From assembly GCA_945883845.1 (NCBI GenBank), contig CAMCYI010000010.1, positions 1-64,000 on the forward strand: a stretch of DNA of 64,000 nt, in the 5' to 3' direction. The notes under the pieces were generated by a model. It saw nothing but the letters and a program-made list of their open reading frames with translations, did not search any database and had not been told where the DNA came from. Positions 62,137-64,000 of this stretch are shown in pieces. The position numbers and the translations under genes were made by a program. The first letter of the stretch is position 1. Every line of letters begins with the position of its first letter. The stretch is from Bacteriovorax stolpii. Lineage in GTDB: Bacteria; Bdellovibrionota; Bacteriovoracia; Bacteriovoracales; Bacteriovoracaceae.

Positions 62137-63087
62137 TTGAAATCTGTCGACGTTTTAACCGCTAAAAAAATTCTCGAGGGGGGTGACGTTGTCGCCCTCC
62201 CTACTGAGACTGTCTATGGTCTTGGTGGCTGGATCCATTCTGAACAAGGTCTAAAAAAGATATTCTCCGTTAAAGAGCGTCCTTTCTTCGACCCTCTGAT
62301 CGTTCATGTCGATTCTACTCCTAAAGCGCGTGCTTTAAGTTCTGAATGGACCGATGTGCATGAACTCCTTGCTCAAAAATTCTGGCCAGGCCCCCTGACT
62401 CTGATTACAAAAAAAAATACCAGCGTTCATCCCTTAATTACTTCAGGGCTTGATTCAGTCGGTGTCCGTTGCCCGAATCATACTTTGACCCTTCAACTCC
62501 TCTCAAAAATTGAAGGCGGAATCGCTGCTCCTTCAGCAAATAAATTCGGTAAGACGTCACCGACGACTGCGACTCATGTTTTCGAAGAATTCGGTAATAC
62601 TATTTCCATCCTCGACGGCGGAGCTTCTGAAGTTGGCATTGAATCTACTGTTGTCGGAATTTTGGATGGGGGAAAAAAAATTGAAATTTATCGTCCGGGA
62701 TTTATCACGGCTTCGATGCTGGAAGAAGTCCTTGTCCATCAAGGCTTCAACCTGAAAGTTACTTATGCTGAAAGTCCTGTAGCTCCCGGTCAGCTCAAGC
62801 ATCACTACATGCCTCGCATTCCCCTGGTCATTGTTCCTCAGGACTTTAACTGGAACCTCGACAAAAACCTGATCGAGGATCAGCTCCATCTTTCCTTCAG
62901 CAACCCGAAAATATGGGTCCAAAGCGAGGACCCTCTCCTGGCCAGTCGCGAGCTCTACGAATCCCTTCGTAAGTTCGATCTCGAGGGCTTTGACATTATT
63001 TTAACCAGTAAGCTCCCCGCTCACAATTCTGAGGCTTGGTTAGGAATTTGGAACCGTCTTCAGAAGGCCAAAACTCTTGCCCTCTGA
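62137..63087 (+). CDS. tsaC: L-threonylcarbamoyladenylate synthase (Sua5 type)
   Basis: 316 residues from TTG, 6 bases after the previous stop. Full Sua5 form: YrdC core (ALPTETVYGLGG, KERPFFDPL, KFWPGPLTLI, APSANKFGKTSPT) plus a C-terminal Sua5 domain starting APGQLKHHYMP. It makes threonylcarbamoyl-AMP for t6A37 of ANN-decoding tRNAs. Confidence 0.95.
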   Translation: MKSVDVLTAKKILEGGDVVALPTETVYGLGGWIHSEQGLKKIFSVKERPFFDPLIVHVDSTPKARALSSEWTDVHELLAQKFWPGPLTLITKKNTSVHPLITSGLDSVGVRCPNHTLTLQLLSKIEGGIAAPSANKFGKTSPTTATHVFEEFGNTISILDGGASEVGIESTVVGILDGGKKIEIYRPGFITASMLEEVLVHQGFNLKVTYAESPVAPGQLKHHYMPRIPLVIVPQDFNWNLDKNLIEDQLHLSFSNPKIWVQSEDPLLASRELYESLRKFDLEGFDIILTSKLPAHNSEAWLGIWNRLQKAKTLAL

Positions 63088-63094
63088 CCATGTC

Positions 63095-63688
63095 TTACGA
63101 ATAGAAGAAATAGAGTCCGAGCTTTCTCACCAGAAACAACAAGATCACAAACGACGCAATAAAGACGACGAACTTTTTATAGTTCGCAAAAATCTTCATT
63201 AAGTCACTCTGTCCGAGATCACCCTGGATATTATGCTGATCAAGGATCGCAATCGCGCGCTCTACATGCTCATCAGCAATGACAAAGGCATCACCACTCT
63301 TAGTGTGCATAGAGATCGCGAGCTTTGGATGAAGAAGCTTGAATGTCTTCACCTGATCGTATGGAATCGTCTGATTGAAGAACGGAATTCCGCGATTCAC
63401 AACAACCGCCTTCTCAAAGAAGCGCACGCCACGGATGAAAGCGAAATAAATGGCAGGCAAAAGAATCATGAGGCCGAATGAAATGGCGTCCCCTGGATAC
63501 TTGAGAATGAACTCAAAGAAATCGAGAAAGCGACGGCCTCTACTTCCACCTTCTGTGACCATCTTTGCGAAGCGATCATCAGTGATCGTATCGAGATAAA
63601 AATCATTCAGGAAGAAAAGGACGAGCGCCAGGACAACGAACTTGAATGCCCAGAGCATGGACGTCTTGTAGAGCTTTTTCCCGAGCAT
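63095..63688 (-). CDS. Membrane protein of unknown function
   Basis: 197 residues from ATG at 63688, which shares one base with the kdsC stop (TGATG). Helices at about 13-30, 70-90 and 170-190. The middle soluble part (VVNRGIPFFNQTIPYDQVKTFKLL, with AISMHTKSGDAF after it) looks like a PH-like membrane-protein fold. Operon with kdsC suggests an envelope function. Confidence 0.7.
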   Translation of the reverse strand: MLGKKLYKTSMLWAFKFVVLALVLFFLNDFYLDTITDDRFAKMVTEGGSRGRRFLDFFEFILKYPGDAISFGLMILLPAIYFAFIRGVRFFEKAVVVNRGIPFFNQTIPYDQVKTFKLLHPKLAISMHTKSGDAFVIADEHVERAIAILDQHNIQGDLGQSDLMKIFANYKKFVVFIASFVILLFLVRKLGLYFFYS

Positions 63689-64000
63689 CAAAAATTTTCC
63701 TGTTCTGGTTCAATTCCCTGAGCGTATCTCACGAGGTCGATGACTTCGCGGGCGCAGCCGTCGCCACTTCTGCGTTTGGTGACGTAATCAACGCACTCGA
63801 GAACTTCATCGCAGGTATTCGGTACAGTCGCAGAGAACCCGGCTTTCTTGAGCAGAGGAATATCGAAGAGTTCATCACCCATGTAGAGAACTTCGTCAGC
63901 TTCGACATTGTATTTTTTTAACAGGTCGAGGAATGCAGATCTTTTATCTTCGTTACCGGCGTAACAAAAGTTCACTCCCAACTGCTCCGTTCGCTTTTGT
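63688..64000 (-). CDS. kdsC: KDO-8-phosphate phosphatase KdsC (partial, 3' end)
   Basis: The open frame continues through the right edge, giving 103 codons plus stop at 63688. The visible part has the HAD type C0 features: RTEQLGVNFCYAG, then EVLYMGDELFDIPLLKK with motif IV acids, and DYVTKRRSGDGCAREV, which is diagnostic of KdsC. It removes phosphate from KDO-8-P on the way to lipopolysaccharide. The N-terminal nucleophile lies outside the window. Confidence 0.9.
   Translation of the reverse strand, partial: QKRTEQLGVNFCYAGNEDKRSAFLDLLKKYNVEADEVLYMGDELFDIPLLKKAGFSATVPNTCDEVLECVDYVTKRRSGDGCAREVIDLVRYAQGIEPEQENF

Noticed and set aside
1..64000. CRISPR arrays, insertion sequences, prophage genes or an origin
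   Set aside because: No regularly spaced repeats, transposase, integrase or phage structural genes, and no DnaA-box cluster or dnaA/dnaN neighbourhood were seen on either strand.

Overview
The window looks like a chromosomal segment from a Gram-negative bacterium of the Bdellovibrionota type, most plausibly near Bacteriovorax or Peredibacter. I infer this from moderate base composition (mid-40s % GC by eye), dense short operons, many small secreted and lipoprotein genes of no known family, PilZ proteins, a eukaryotic-type NADP isocitrate dehydrogenase, and ergothioneine and ornithine-lipid genes. No rRNA or long marker gene fixes the taxon. There is no prophage, insertion sequence, CRISPR array or replication origin.

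Layout. 1-2.3 kb: the end of an unknown gene, tRNA-Gly, a secreted GH18-like protein and the remains of an AbiE toxin-antitoxin pair. 2.5-8.4 kb: envelope and secreted genes, namely a BASS transporter, a PQQ dehydrogenase-cytochrome c lipoprotein, a metzincin-like lipoprotein and a frameshifted small secreted gene. 8.4-10.9 kb: an overlapping operon for ornithine lipids, olsB-olsA-arginase. 11-18.5 kb: YceI, a lytic transglycosylase, membrane proteins, membrane PilZ, TetR, a CheY-like regulator and an OmpA-like lipoprotein. 18.5-21.9 kb: ergothioneine genes egtB-egtD with a small membrane protein and a hemerythrin-like protein. 22.2-27.5 kb: icd, then polyphosphate genes (ppx/gppA, sixA, ppk1). 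27.7-38.9 kb: a secreted coiled-coil protein, recJ, a cyclophilin, PilZ, murI with two SDR-type proteins, and a GNAT. 38.9-43 kb: a HAD phosphatase and a GMC oxidase-aldehyde dehydrogenase pair.

43.0-45.8 kb is the most unusual part. Two UmuD-like proteins that lack the self-cleavage serine lie divergently around a short palindromic promoter. The second overlaps umuC, which overlaps a DUF72 gene whose product ends in QLSLF, a textbook beta-clamp-binding pentapeptide. UmuC carries its own clamp motif, QVDLF. This reads as a translesion-synthesis operon that may work without RecA-driven UmuD cleavage and that brings a second clamp-bound protein with it. Sampled lines of umuC are richer in GC than the neighbours, which suggests a separate history.

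45.8-64 kb: unknown secreted and membrane proteins, lipocalin, an alpha/beta hydrolase, a Tat-exported carotenoid oxygenase, fasciclin, a DUF389 gene without a normal start codon, tRNA-Arg, rsgA, an exported Hsp20-like protein, a BtuF-like protein, DsbD, gpsA, a 707-residue secreted protein, a Sua5-type tsaC and the 3' part of kdsC.
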